Source: Neolewinella maritima
GTDB taxonomy: Bacteria; Bacteroidota; Bacteroidia; Chitinophagales; Saprospiraceae
Length of the DNA: 64,000 bases
Assembly (NCBI RefSeq): GCF_923081025.1
Contig: NZ_CAKLPZ010000003.1
Coordinates: forward strand, 496,001-560,000
Direction of reading: 5' to 3'
Made by a program: the position numbers and the translations under genes
Part shown: piece after piece, positions 8,388 to 17,548 of the stretch
Numbering within the stretch: the stretch's first letter is position 1
How the letters are laid out: every line of letters begins with the position of its first letter
Notes under the pieces: generated by a model
What the model was told of the DNA's origin: nothing
The model's input: the letters and a program-made list of their open reading frames with translations, nothing else
Database searches by the model: none

Positions 8388-11300
8388 ATGTATACGACTA
8401 AACTCACCGGCCGACCCTCAACGGGGGTAATTCTGCTCCTCCTTCTGTTTTTACTGGGCGGTGCGGGAGTAATGGCGCAGGGCATCGAAGTAAGCGGCAC
8501 GCTTACCGGGCCGGACGGCAGTGGACTGATCGGTGCCACCGTGCTTCAGGAAGGCACCACCAATGGCGCGGTCACCGACTTCGACGGTAATTACGTGGTC
8601 ACCGTAGACGATGCCTCCGCCGTGCTGGTATTCACCTATACGGGCTACACCACCCGCCGGGAGGTCGTAGGCAACCGCACCAAGATCGACCTGGTGCTCG
8701 ACGAGAACACCACTACCCTGGACCAGGTAGTCGTAGTCGGCTACGGCTCGCAGAAGCGGTCCGACATCACGGGCTCGGTGGCCTCAGTGGACAATGAAGA
8801 ACTGGAAAAGGCCATCTTCACCGACGTAGATCAGCTGCTGCAGGGCCGCGCGGCCGGCGTGCAGGTCGTCTCGGCCAGCGGCGAGCCGGGCTCCGGGGCT
8901 ACGATCCGCATCCGGGGCAACAACTCGATCTCCGGCAACAACGGCCCGCTCTACGTAGTGGACGGTATACCCATTAGTGGCAGTCCCAACTTCAACCCCC
9001 AGGAGATCTCCAACATCGAGGTGCTCAAGGACGCCTCGGCTACGGCCATCTACGGCTCCCGGGGGGCCAACGGCGTGATCCTGGTGACCACCAAGCGGGG
9101 ACAGGCCGGTAAGACGGTCATCAACCTGAGCCACAATACCACCTTCAGCGAGGTGATCAAGACCTACGAGATGCTGAACGGACAGCAGTACGCTGAGTTC
9201 CGCAACGAGGCCAATGCGGACCGCGGCTTTCCTATCCCCTTCGACAATCCCGCGCAGTTTGCCGGGCAGGGATTCAACTGGCAGGAGGAGATTCTGCAGA
9301 CCGGTACCCGGAATGAGAGCAACCTGAGCTTTTCGGGCGGACAGGAGAACGTCCGCTTCTTCGTATCCGGCAACTACCTGGTCGACGAGGGTATCGTGAT
9401 CGGCAGCAAGTTCACCCGGGGTAGCGTGCGGGCCAATATGGACATCGACGCGCTCAACAACCGACTGACGACCAAGATCAGCTTCAACGCCAACCACAGC
9501 AAGAACAACCGTGCCATCACCAACACCCGGGGATTTCCGGCCAGCGCGGGACCTATCTTCAATGCCCTGACCTCCGAGCCCATCGTACCCAGCCTGACCT
9601 ACAGCGGCGAGATCGGCGAGGGCATACAGTTCTATAATCCCTACCTGGAAGTCACCAAGCAGGACGACCGGCAGTACCTGACCGACCTGCTGGCCAGCGC
9701 CGAGCTGACCTTCCGGATTACGGATAAGCTATCCTACACCTTCAATGGGGGAAGTAACTTCACGCTCAACAATCGGGATATTTATACCCCCTCTGACGTA
9801 GGCGTCGGCATCAACGCCAACGGGCAGGCCAGCAACAGCCGCGGCCAGGGCTACGACTTCATCGTCAGCAACTACTTCACCTACGACAACATTCTGACGG
9901 GTCAGCACAACCTCAAGGCGGTAGCGGGACTGGAGTACAGTGAATTTAATAACTTCAGTTCCAACTCCAGTACCAGCAACTTCGACTTCGAGAACCTGGG
10001 CAGTGATGCTATCGGCATCGGTACGGGAGACGTAAGCGTGGGCTCCAGTCGCAGCCTGGCCGTACTACAATCCGGCTTCCTACGGGCCAACTACTCGTTT
10101 GCCGACCGCTACCTCCTTACGGCCACCATCCGGGCCGACGGCTCGAGCCGCTTCGCGGAGAACGAGAAGTGGGGCTATTTCCCCTCCGCGGCCATCGGCT
10201 GGCGCGTCTCCGAGGAGAGTTTCCTGAGCGACAACCCCGTCATCAATAATCTGAAGCTCCGCTTTTCGATCGGTGAGACGGGCAGCCAGTCCATCGGCTC
10301 CTACCAGTCGCTGGCTCGGTACGGTACGGAGACCTACGGGGTAGGGGGGATCGAGACCCTGGCCTTCGTCCCCGCCAGCGTAGCTAACCCTAACCTGCGC
10401 TGGGAAACCACCCGGCAACTCAACTTCGGGGTAGACCTGGGGCTGTTCGACAACCGCCTGGAGTTCATCTTCGACTACTTCAAGAAGACTACGGTGGACC
10501 TGCTGCAGTCGATCCAGATACCCAGTCAGTCCGGCTTCGGCGGGGCGCTGGTCAACTTCGGAAGCATTGAGAACCGCGGCGTCGAACTGGCCGTCAACGC
10601 CTACCCCGTGACCGGCAGCAACTTCACCTGGAGCACCGGAATCAACTTCACGACCTACAAGACCGAGGTGATCGAGCTGGGGGGCGATGAGGAGATCTTC
10701 GGTCCCGGACTGGGACAGAACCTGTTCGGTAACGGCCACATCTTCCGGCCGGGACTGGAGTACGGAGTATTCTGGGGCCTTAACGCGATCGGACTGATCC
10801 AGGAGACGGACTTCGACGCCGAGGGCAACCCCACCTTTGCTACCCGCAATAACGATACCGGACTGGGCCACTGGAAATTCGAGGATCTCGATGGCAACGG
10901 TATCATCAATAATGACGACCGCACCTTCATCGGTAATCCTAATCCAGACTTCTTATTCGGCTGGAACAACGACTTCTCCTACAAAAACCTCAGCCTGAAC
11001 ATCTTCATTCAGGGCTCGATCGGCAATGACATCTATAATACCCTGGGTACGGCCGTCAGCTCCGGCTTCCAGAACAACGAGGCCTACAAAAATCAGACCG
11101 TAGACTGGTACGAAAATCGCTGGACCCCGCAGAATCCGACCAATAATATCCGCTACCCCTCGATCAACAGCCCCTCGCCCCCTACGGGTAACTTCATGGT
11201 GGAGGATGGCAGCTACGTGCGGCTCAAGAACGTGAGCCTACGCTACACCCTGCCGGTCGGCGGCGATTACTTGTCGAGCATCCAGTTCTTCCTCACGGGC

Positions 11301-11444
11301 ACCAACCTGCTGACGATCACCGACTACACCGGCTTCGACCCGGAGGTGAGCTCGCTGGGGGGTAATTCCCTGGCACCCGGTGTGGATCTGGGTACCTACC
11401 CCCGGCAGCGGGGCTATACGGTGGGCGCGAACGTCAAGTTCTAA
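8388..11444 (+). CDS. SusC/RagA-type TonB-linked outer membrane transporter
   Basis: A 1018-residue TonB-dependent transporter of the SusC family, which imports glycan fragments across the outer membrane together with its SusD lid. I start it at the ATG at 8388; a TTG nine codons earlier is possible. A signal peptide ends near GVMAQ, followed by a carboxypeptidase-regulatory-like beta domain (roughly residues 35-110), the plug domain with the SusC motif LDQVVVVGYGSQKRSDITGS and the SRGANGVILVTTK segment, then a long beta-barrel ending in the aromatic-rich strand YTVGANVKF. The susD gene follows after 42 nt. The promoter region contains the operator-like repeats shared with the rha operon. The imported substrate is inferred to be a sulfated rhamnose-containing oligosaccharide from the surrounding enzymes. 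Confidence 0.95.
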   Translation: MYTTKLTGRPSTGVILLLLLFLLGGAGVMAQGIEVSGTLTGPDGSGLIGATVLQEGTTNGAVTDFDGNYVVTVDDASAVLVFTYTGYTTRREVVGNRTKIDLVLDENTTTLDQVVVVGYGSQKRSDITGSVASVDNEELEKAIFTDVDQLLQGRAAGVQVVSASGEPGSGATIRIRGNNSISGNNGPLYVVDGIPISGSPNFNPQEISNIEVLKDASATAIYGSRGANGVILVTTKRGQAGKTVINLSHNTTFSEVIKTYEMLNGQQYAEFRNEANADRGFPIPFDNPAQFAGQGFNWQEEILQTGTRNESNLSFSGGQENVRFFVSGNYLVDEGIVIGSKFTRGSVRANMDIDALNNRLTTKISFNANHSKNNRAITNTRGFPASAGPIFNALTSEPIVPSLTYSGEIGEGIQFYNPYLEVTKQDDRQYLTDLLASAELTFRITDKLSYTFNGGSNFTLNNRDIYTPSDVGVGINANGQASNSRGQGYDFIVSNYFTYDNILTGQHNLKAVAGLEYSEFNNFSSNSSTSNFDFENLGSDAIGIGTGDVSVGSSRSLAVLQSGFLRANYSFADRYLLTATIRADGSSRFAENEKWGYFPSAAIGWRVSEESFLSDNPVINNLKLRFSIGETGSQSIGSYQSLARYGTETYGVGGIETLAFVPASVANPNLRWETTRQLNFGVDLGLFDNRLEFIFDYFKKTTVDLLQSIQIPSQSGFGGALVNFGSIENRGVELAVNAYPVTGSNFTWSTGINFTTYKTEVIELGGDEEIFGPGLGQNLFGNGHIFRPGLEYGVFWGLNAIGLIQETDFDAEGNPTFATRNNDTGLGHWKFEDLDGNGIINNDDRTFIGNPNPDFLFGWNNDFSYKNLSLNIFIQGSIGNDIYNTLGTAVSSGFQNNEAYKNQTVDWYENRWTPQNPTNNIRYPSINSPSPPTGNFMVEDGSYVRLKNVSLRYTLPVGGDYLSSIQFFLTGTNLLTITDYTGFDPEVSSLGGNSLAPGVDLGTYPRQRGYTVGANVKF

Positions 11445-11486
11445 GCCCGCGCCCCCGCCGTTTCGATCACTAATAAAAGAATCATC

Positions 11487-12980
11487 ATGTATAAGTACTT
11501 AATTATAGCCGCGCTAGGCCTGGGCTTTACCGCCTGTGAGTCGCTCGAGGAGGTGCCCTTCTCGTCGCTGGCCGTCGAGAATATCTATCAGAACGAAGCA
11601 GATGTGGACGCTGCCCTACTGGGTGTCTATACCGCCATGAATAGTGGAGTTAACGACCTCTGGTTCTTTCTGGCCACCTCGGGGCCGGGTGAGAGCGTAG
11701 TCGTGCGCCTCAAGGGCGACGGTAACCAGGGGCGGCTCTCCTCCCTCGGCTTTGCGCCTCAGGACGCTCACGGTGTGTGGTGGCCCACTTTTTACCGCCT
11801 TATTAATCGGGCCAATTCGGTGATGGCTAACGTCAGCAGAGCCGGACTGGACCCCGCCCTGGAGGAAGAGAAGATCGCCGAGGCGCGCTTTCTCCGTGCC
11901 TTTGCCTACTTCCACCTCGTCAAGTGGTTCGGAGGCGTGCCGCTGCAACTCGAGGCGACCACGGACTTCTCCGACGAAACGGTCAAGAAGCCGCGGGCAA
12001 CTATCGAAGAGGTGTACGCTGTGATCATCGATGACCTGATGTACGCCGAATCCCGCCTACCCGCCAGTTGGCCCAATCCCTCCCGCGGTCGGGCGACCTC
12101 CGGAGCCGCCAAGGGATTTCTGGGGAAGGTATACCTGAATATGGCCGGCAAGCCACTGGAGCAGACGGATAAGTATGACCTGGCCGCCGATAAACTCAAG
12201 GAAGTGGTTAACTCGGGTACCTACCAACTACAGGAGAATTTTGCCGACGTATTCAGCATCGATAATGAGTTCAACTCCGAGTTGATCTTCATTCGGCCCA
12301 ATATTCGGGAGAACGGTGCCGGTACCGTACTGACCTTCTTCGCCGGCGTGCCCAACTCCCCCTTTGCCAACCGGAACGGACAGTACCAATTCGGCTTCAC
12401 CGAAGACTTCTATGATTCTTACGATACAGCCGACGTGCGCCGTGACGTCACCCTGCTGTATTCCTATACGGATGCCGACGGACGCGCCGTGACCTACAAC
12501 GATACACTCAATCCCCCCCTGCCCTTTGGTGGCTACAACGGAGATAAGGGCATCGGCTTCGGTAAACTGAAGGATCCATTTAACGACGTTTCCGCCTTTG
12601 CGCACACCAACGATATTCTCTTCATGCGCTACGCCGATGTGCTGCTTATGCTAGCCGAAGCCCTTAACGGGGCCGGCAACAGCAGCGAAGCACTGACCTA
12701 CCTCAATCAGGTACGGCAGCGGGCCGGACTGGAGGACATCACCACTACCGATCAGTCGGAACTACTGGAAGTGATCAAGCAGGAGCGCAAGTGGGAGCTG
12801 GCCGGCGAATACCAGGAATACCCCGACCTACAGCGCTGGGGGGATATCGAGGAGTCGCTGGCGAATAACCGGGACGCCGTCATCTTTAAGACGACCTATT
12901 CGCCATCCATCGAGCTACTCCCAATACCCCAGAATCAGATCGAGGTCAACGAGAACCTGACCCAGAACCCCGGTTACTAG
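11487..12980 (+). CDS. SusD/RagB family surface glycan-binding lipoprotein
   Basis: A 497-residue SusD-like protein, the surface lid that pairs with SusC. The N-terminus is a lipoprotein signal with lipobox FTAC (Cys17) followed by ESLEEVP, typical of the family. Helical repeat regions appear around residues 75-240 (RFLRAFAYFHLVKWFGGVPL is the family's first hallmark) and the C-terminal hallmark is ERKWELAGEYQEYPDLQRWG. It sits 42 nt after susC and is followed by an intrinsic terminator at 13016, so susC-susD form a closed operon. Ligand specificity cannot be read from sequence. Confidence 0.95.
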   Translation: MYKYLIIAALGLGFTACESLEEVPFSSLAVENIYQNEADVDAALLGVYTAMNSGVNDLWFFLATSGPGESVVVRLKGDGNQGRLSSLGFAPQDAHGVWWPTFYRLINRANSVMANVSRAGLDPALEEEKIAEARFLRAFAYFHLVKWFGGVPLQLEATTDFSDETVKKPRATIEEVYAVIIDDLMYAESRLPASWPNPSRGRATSGAAKGFLGKVYLNMAGKPLEQTDKYDLAADKLKEVVNSGTYQLQENFADVFSIDNEFNSELIFIRPNIRENGAGTVLTFFAGVPNSPFANRNGQYQFGFTEDFYDSYDTADVRRDVTLLYSYTDADGRAVTYNDTLNPPLPFGGYNGDKGIGFGKLKDPFNDVSAFAHTNDILFMRYADVLLMLAEALNGAGNSSEALTYLNQVRQRAGLEDITTTDQSELLEVIKQERKWELAGEYQEYPDLQRWGDIEESLANNRDAVIFKTTYSPSIELLPIPQNQIEVNENLTQNPGY

Positions 12981-13015
12981 GCGCTCGATTAAATGTATAT
13001 GATCGATTTTAACCC

Positions 13016-13047
13016 GGGGCGGAGGAACTTTCCTCCGCCCCCTTTTT
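13016..13047 (+). terminator. intrinsic terminator of susCD
   Basis: Perfect inverted repeat with arms GGGGCGGAGGAA and TTCCTCCGCCCC separated by 2 nt (13016-13041; the innermost pairs must open to form the loop), followed by CTTTTT. It lies 36 nt after the susD stop and 12 nt before the next sulfatase, so the sulfatase may receive only read-through or have its own promoter within or after it. Confidence 0.9.
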
Positions 13048-13058
13048 AGCTTAGCACT

Positions 13059-14570
13059 ATGTTATACCGCTACCTAAGTCTACCGCTTCTCGCGCTATTC
13101 CTTTGCACCTGCGCGCCGCGCACTGATGAGACGCCGGATGATACCACAGGAAATGAACGGCTACCCAATCTGTTGATCGTACTGTCTGACCAGCATACCT
13201 ACGATATGCTGGGAAGCTCGGGCAACGAACAGATCCTGACCCCGAACCTGGATCGCTTCGCCCGTGAGGGTACTCGCTTTACCCACGCCTTCAGCAACCA
13301 ACCGGTGTGTACGCCCTACCGGGGGATGATCCTGAGCGGCATGCACCCCCTGAAGAACGGCGCCTTCATCAACGATGCCCCGCTGCTGCCGAATAAGACG
13401 GAACTACTCGGTGAACTGCTGCAGGACCGCGGCTACCAGACCGCCTACATCGGCAAGTGGCACCTGCTGGGCGGCGACCGGGACCGGCCCGTGCCGAAGG
13501 GCGAACTGCGCTACGGCTTCGAAACGCTGCTGACCAACAATTGCCACGTAGACTTCCGCCCGGGAAAGGCTTTTTTCTGGAACGAGAACGACGAGAAGGA
13601 ATACTTCGATCAGTGGGAGGTATACGGGCAGACTGACCAGGCACTGGCCTACCTCGACTCCGTCGATACGGAGCGGCCCTTTGCGCTGATCGTCAGCTGG
13701 CACCCGCCGCACGACTGGGGCAAATTCAAGGGGGAAGACGGGAAGATGCACTACCGCTACGACTCGATGGACGAGCTGATGGCCCTCTACGACCGCGATA
13801 CCCTGCGGGTGCGACCCGGTAGCGAGCCTACCCCCGACCTGCTGCGGATGTACCACGGACACATGGCCATGGTGAGCGGGGTAGACCGCGCCTTCGGCCA
13901 GCTCATGGATAAGCTCGACGAGCGGGGAATGACCGATAATACACTGACCGTCTTCAGCGCCGACCATGGCGATATGCTGGAAAGCCACGGGGCCATCCTG
14001 CCCAAACAGTACCCCCACGACTACTCCAACCACATTCCCTTCCTCGTTAAGTATCCCGGGGTGGTGCCGGCCGGACAGTCCACCGATCTGCTGCTCGGTG
14101 CACTGGACATCATGCCCACCGTGCTGGGGCTGATGGATATCGAAACCGAACAGGACTACGACGGGCGCGATCTCTCCCAGGCCCTGATCGCCGACGATGC
14201 CGACGCCGTAGACTACATCCCCACCTGGCTCTACAAACGCGGCGTAGCAAAGAATCAGAACTGGCGGGGCGTGGTGACCCACGACTACACCTTCGCCATG
14301 GGCCGCGGCGAGGACTCTATCGAACTCGTCAACGTACTCTTCGACCGGCAGCAGGATCCCCATCAGCTGAATAATCATTTCTACAACCCCACCTACGCGG
14401 GGGTGAAGGATAGCCTGCAACGAATCACCTACGACTGGATGGCCAAGTATCAGGATAGGTTCTACGGTACGGAGGAGTTCCTGCGCATCCGGCCGGAGGA
14501 AACCTGGATGTATAATTACACCAAGAGTCCGCTGGAGCTATTTGCAGAAGAAGCGGCGGCGGCAAACTAG
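13059..14570 (+). CDS. S1 sulfatase lipoprotein
   Basis: A 503-residue type I sulfatase. The signature is CTPYRGMILSG with Cys84 as the formylglycine site; SDQHTYDMLG replaces the more usual DD pair at the N-terminal metal site, as in a subset of S1 enzymes. The SADHGDMLESHG segment supplies further metal ligands. The signal peptide ends in LFLCTC APR, strikingly like the sulfatase at 5054-6499 (LLCTC VPR). It lies just after the susCD terminator and converges on another sulfatase gene, 5 nt apart. It likely acts on a sulfated sugar of the imported glycan; the position attacked is unknown. Confidence 0.92.
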   Translation: MLYRYLSLPLLALFLCTCAPRTDETPDDTTGNERLPNLLIVLSDQHTYDMLGSSGNEQILTPNLDRFAREGTRFTHAFSNQPVCTPYRGMILSGMHPLKNGAFINDAPLLPNKTELLGELLQDRGYQTAYIGKWHLLGGDRDRPVPKGELRYGFETLLTNNCHVDFRPGKAFFWNENDEKEYFDQWEVYGQTDQALAYLDSVDTERPFALIVSWHPPHDWGKFKGEDGKMHYRYDSMDELMALYDRDTLRVRPGSEPTPDLLRMYHGHMAMVSGVDRAFGQLMDKLDERGMTDNTLTVFSADHGDMLESHGAILPKQYPHDYSNHIPFLVKYPGVVPAGQSTDLLLGALDIMPTVLGLMDIETEQDYDGRDLSQALIADDADAVDYIPTWLYKRGVAKNQNWRGVVTHDYTFAMGRGEDSIELVNVLFDRQQDPHQLNNHFYNPTYAGVKDSLQRITYDWMAKYQDRFYGTEEFLRIRPEETWMYNYTKSPLELFAEEAAAAN

Positions 14571-14575
14571 CGCAG

Positions 14576-16255
14576 CTACTGGGTACCCACGAGATTGCGG
14601 AACGGTACCCGGCGGGCCTCCTTCTCGGCGGCATAGTCGGGGTTAAGCGTGGGCCAGTAGCGGCGATCGACGTGCTCGTCCAGCCAGTCCATGAGCTGAG
14701 CGAACAGCGCATCCCGTCGGGCGGGCTCCGTGCCGGCCAGGTCGCGTAGCTCGGAGGGGTCGCTAGCCAGGTCGTACAGGTGCAGCCTACCGTACCAGTC
14801 GAAGATCAGCTTATGGTCGCCCACCCGGATGGCGGAGTGGGGCGTGAGGGCCAGCGTGTCGTAGGGACTCCGGTAGATCACATTGAAGGGGTAGTGCCAG
14901 TAGCGGGTATCCTTGTCGTAGGTGCCGGCGGCTGTACCCAGTAGGGGGAGCAGACTCTCCCCGTCCAGTCGTTGCGCTGCGATAGCGGCCCGGGCATCAT
15001 AGCCCGTGGCGTCGAGAAGGGTGGGGTAGATGTCGGTATAGTCCACGGGGGTGTCGACCCAGTTGCCGCCACCGATTTTGCCGGGCTGCCACACTACGAG
15101 CGGTACCCGGATACCGCCCTCGGTGAGCATGGCTTTACCCCCCAGGAAGGGCCGGTTGTCGGTGCCGTCGCCCCTAGGCGTGAGCTTGTGGTCGATGCCT
15201 CCGTTGTCGGACATGAATACGATGAGGGTACTGCCTAGCTGTCCGTTCTGCTCCAGCCTGGTGATCAGCTGGCCGATGGAGCGGTCCAGCCCTTCGATCA
15301 TCGAGGCGTACACGGGGTCGAAGTGGCCGTTCCATCCCTTAGTGTTTTTGGTAGTGTAGCGCGCTACCTCTGCCTCCTTGCCCTGGTAGGGCGAATGCAC
15401 GGCAAAGTGGGAGAAGTACAGGAAGAAGGGCTCATCTGGCGTAGCGGCCCGCCGGTCAAGGTAGTCCAGCGCCTGGGCGGTGAGGTCGTCCGTAAGGTAG
15501 GCCTCGCCGGTTTCGGGGCCGGCCATGCCGATGGCCCACTCCGCCTGCGGCATCTCGGGGAAGCGGGCGATGCTCTGCTGGTTCCAGCCCGCGCGCCAAT
15601 TGTAGTAGGTGGAGCCGCCGCCGTCGAAGTAGGCTAGCGGTGTGAAGCCCTGGTCCTGGGGCTGTAGTCCGCGGGCACCGAAACCCCCGATGTGCCATTT
15701 ACCGATGAAGGCCGCGTCGTGGTCGGGCATCGCTTCGGCGATGGTGACCACCTCCGGGGCGAGGGCGGAATTGGAGGTCGCATTGACCCAGGCCTGCTCG
15801 ATAGCGATGTCATCGTGGTGGTCCAGCACGTCGTGGGCGTAGTAGCCCGCCGGTACGGGCAGGTTCTGATTGTAGTAGGTCTCCCGCAGCGGCATCGCGG
15901 TCATGAATCCGACCCGCGGCGCGAACTTTCCCGACAGCAGCCCCGCCCGCGTAGGCGAGCACAGCTGCGTAGCATAGGCCTGCGAAAACGACGTGCCCTC
16001 CCGCATCAGCCGATTCAGGTTAGGCGTTTCGTAGAACATACTATCGAGTGGCGTACCCGTAAAGTGGGCTGCATACCCCTGCGCATCCATGATCCCGAAG
16101 TCATCGGCCAGAATGAACACCATATTAGTGGGCACCCCTTTTTCACCCGCGGCCTGCCGCCCCACGGCACTACAGCCCAACCACCCCCCGAACCATACGG
16201 TAACAATGAGCCCCCTAGCCAACCAACCCAAAAAATCAGTGCCTAATCCGTGCAT
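14576..16255 (-). CDS. S1 sulfatase lipoprotein
   Basis: A 559-residue type I sulfatase when started at the ATG at 16253-16255, which yields a signal peptide with lipobox WLGC (Cys28). The signature CSPTRAGLLSG carries Cys99; metal-site residues are ADDFG near the start and SDNGGIDHK in the middle. A longer frame to 16309 exists but adds 18 basic residues overlapping the GntR gene end. The start lies inside a run of three imperfect 10-11-mers (16244-16273). The gene is 34 nt downstream of the GntR regulator on the same strand, so regulator and sulfatase may be cotranscribed. The substrate is probably another sulfated residue of the same glycan. Confidence 0.9.
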   Translation of the reverse strand: MHGLGTDFLGWLARGLIVTVWFGGWLGCSAVGRQAAGEKGVPTNMVFILADDFGIMDAQGYAAHFTGTPLDSMFYETPNLNRLMREGTSFSQAYATQLCSPTRAGLLSGKFAPRVGFMTAMPLRETYYNQNLPVPAGYYAHDVLDHHDDIAIEQAWVNATSNSALAPEVVTIAEAMPDHDAAFIGKWHIGGFGARGLQPQDQGFTPLAYFDGGGSTYYNWRAGWNQQSIARFPEMPQAEWAIGMAGPETGEAYLTDDLTAQALDYLDRRAATPDEPFFLYFSHFAVHSPYQGKEAEVARYTTKNTKGWNGHFDPVYASMIEGLDRSIGQLITRLEQNGQLGSTLIVFMSDNGGIDHKLTPRGDGTDNRPFLGGKAMLTEGGIRVPLVVWQPGKIGGGNWVDTPVDYTDIYPTLLDATGYDARAAIAAQRLDGESLLPLLGTAAGTYDKDTRYWHYPFNVIYRSPYDTLALTPHSAIRVGDHKLIFDWYGRLHLYDLASDPSELRDLAGTEPARRDALFAQLMDWLDEHVDRRYWPTLNPDYAAEKEARRVPFRNLVGTQ

Positions 16256-16273
16256 AAATCCGCGTAATCTGTG
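16244..16273. repeat. three imperfect tandem 10-11-mers at a sulfatase start
   Basis: Units TAATCCGTGCA, TAAATCCGCG and TAATCTGTG lie head to tail in the gap between the GntR gene and the sulfatase. The sulfatase ATG (minus strand, 16253-16255) falls within the first unit. Confidence 0.5.
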
Positions 16274-16289
16274 TTTAACCCCCCCCCTA

Positions 16290-17327
16290 CTACAAACTCT
16301 CCCGCTCAATCAAGCGAAACGGATTCTTCACCCGATCGATCCGTTTTTCCAGGATGAGCTCCGCCGTGGTCTGCCCCATCTGGTCGAAGTCGGTAGAGAT
16401 CACCGTGATGCCCAGCAGGTCCTTGAGCGGCGTATCGTTGTAGGAGATGATTCCGATCTCTTCCCCCAGCACGAATTCCTTGTCACGCACCTGCTTGACC
16501 AGGCTCACCAGGTCCGATTCCTCGATGGTGATGAACAGGTCGCCGTGCTGCAGGATGGTGTCTTCGTAGATCGTCTCGATCACCTCGAAGGGGACCTTAG
16601 CCTCCACGCAGAAGCGCCGGAAGCCGTGCAGGATGCGCTTGGGGTAGGGGTAGACCGAGCGGTCGGGGTACACCAGGATAGCCCGCTTGTAGTGCCTGAT
16701 CCGCTCCAGTCCGCGCAGGAGGGCTTCGTAGATGTCGAGTTCGAAATCCTGGTACACCTCCGCGTATTCCCCTTCCAGCTTGATCAGGTTGTTGTCTACC
16801 AGGATAAGCTTGTTCTTCGGTAGCGCGTCGATGGACCGGATCACTTCTTCGGTAGCGCTCACGTGCTGCAGTCCCGGCGTCTTGAAGTGGGGCATGATCA
16901 CGAAGTAGTCGTAGGCCCGGCAGTGCTTGTCCATCAGGTTAAGGAACAGCGACTCGTCGCAGTGGTAGATGTGCAGGTCCACGTGGCAGTTGGCACCCAT
17001 CCGCTTGACGAAGCTGTTGTAGATCCGCATCTTGTACGAACTCAGCTTATTGATCAGGAACAGCACGTTGACCTTGGCGATCAGCTTGGTGCGGGTCACG
17101 TAGAAGCCCTTGCCCTTGACGGAGGTGATGACCTTGCGGTCCTTGAGGATATTATAGGCCTTTTCGACCGTATCGCGGCTCAGCTGGAACTGCTCGCTCA
17201 GGGCGTTGATACTGGGGATCTTGTCGTCAATGCGCAGGTCTCCACTGGAGATGTTGTCAATGATGGCGTTGACGATCTGTCGGTACTTCGGTACCCGGGA
17301 ATCTTCTGTGATGGCTATACGGTGCAT
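16290..17327 (-). CDS. GntR-family regulator with LacI-type sugar-binding domain
   Basis: A 345-residue transcription factor. The N-terminal winged helix (about residues 1-75: RQIVNAIIDNISSGDL, then the recognition segment SEQFQLSRDTVEKAYNIL) is of the GntR type; the rest looks like a periplasmic-binding-protein fold as in AraR-like regulators, which would sense a sugar. The start is the ATG at 17325-17327; longer reading adds a poor proline/arginine-rich tail that runs into the promoter region. It is divergent from the rhamnose operon and upstream of a sulfatase. It is the only regulator in the carbohydrate island and the natural candidate to bind the repeated TCCTGTA/TACAGGA sites upstream of both susC and the rha operon. 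The effector (rhamnose or a catabolite) is inferred. Confidence 0.88.
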   Translation of the reverse strand: MHRIAITEDSRVPKYRQIVNAIIDNISSGDLRIDDKIPSINALSEQFQLSRDTVEKAYNILKDRKVITSVKGKGFYVTRTKLIAKVNVLFLINKLSSYKMRIYNSFVKRMGANCHVDLHIYHCDESLFLNLMDKHCRAYDYFVIMPHFKTPGLQHVSATEEVIRSIDALPKNKLILVDNNLIKLEGEYAEVYQDFELDIYEALLRGLERIRHYKRAILVYPDRSVYPYPKRILHGFRRFCVEAKVPFEVIETIYEDTILQHGDLFITIEESDLVSLVKQVRDKEFVLGEEIGIISYNDTPLKDLLGITVISTDFDQMGQTTAELILEKRIDRVKNPFRLIERESL

Positions 17328-17397
17328 GATCGATTGAATTCGCTTTATTGATAAGAACCCCGGCTGCACGGCAAGCACAAAACGTACATCAATATAA

Positions 17398-17422
17398 GGG
17401 GCGCGAGCGCGGGTGCGGGGTG
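17398..17422 (+). repeat. GC-rich interspersed repeat
   Basis: Contains GCGAGCGCGGGTGCGGGG, matching the repeat core GCGGGTGCGG. It lies between the divergent GntR gene and the rha operon, 43 nt before the first operator-like repeat. Confidence 0.45.
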
Positions 17423-17464
17423 CCGGAATGGGAGGCAATGTAAACCTTCTGCTACGCACTTGCA

Positions 17465-17481
17465 TCCCGTACTATCCCGCC
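17465..17481 (+). promoter_or_regulatory. operator-like direct repeats upstream of the rha operon (distal pair)
   Basis: TCCCGTA cta TCCCGCC: two related heptamers 10 bp apart, matching TCCTGTA gta TCCTGTA upstream of susC in sequence, period and orientation. Confidence 0.55.
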
Positions 17482-17509
17482 TCAGCCATACATTATTTAA
17501 AATTAGTTA

Positions 17510-17526
17510 GGCCGGACAGTACAGGA
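17510..17526 (-). promoter_or_regulatory. operator-like inverted repeats upstream of the rha operon (proximal pair)
   Basis: GGCCGGA cag TACAGGA, followed by TACTGTA so that TACAG-GATA-CTGTA (17520-17533) also forms a perfect palindrome with a 4-bp spacer. It would cover the -33 region of the promoter whose -7 element is at 17549. Confidence 0.6.
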
Positions 17527-17548
17527 TACTGTAGGAATGCGCGTACCC

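Noticed and set aside
13404-14420. A 338-codon minus-strand open frame
   Set aside because: Antisense shadow of the sulfatase at 13059-14570 with no recognisable motif.
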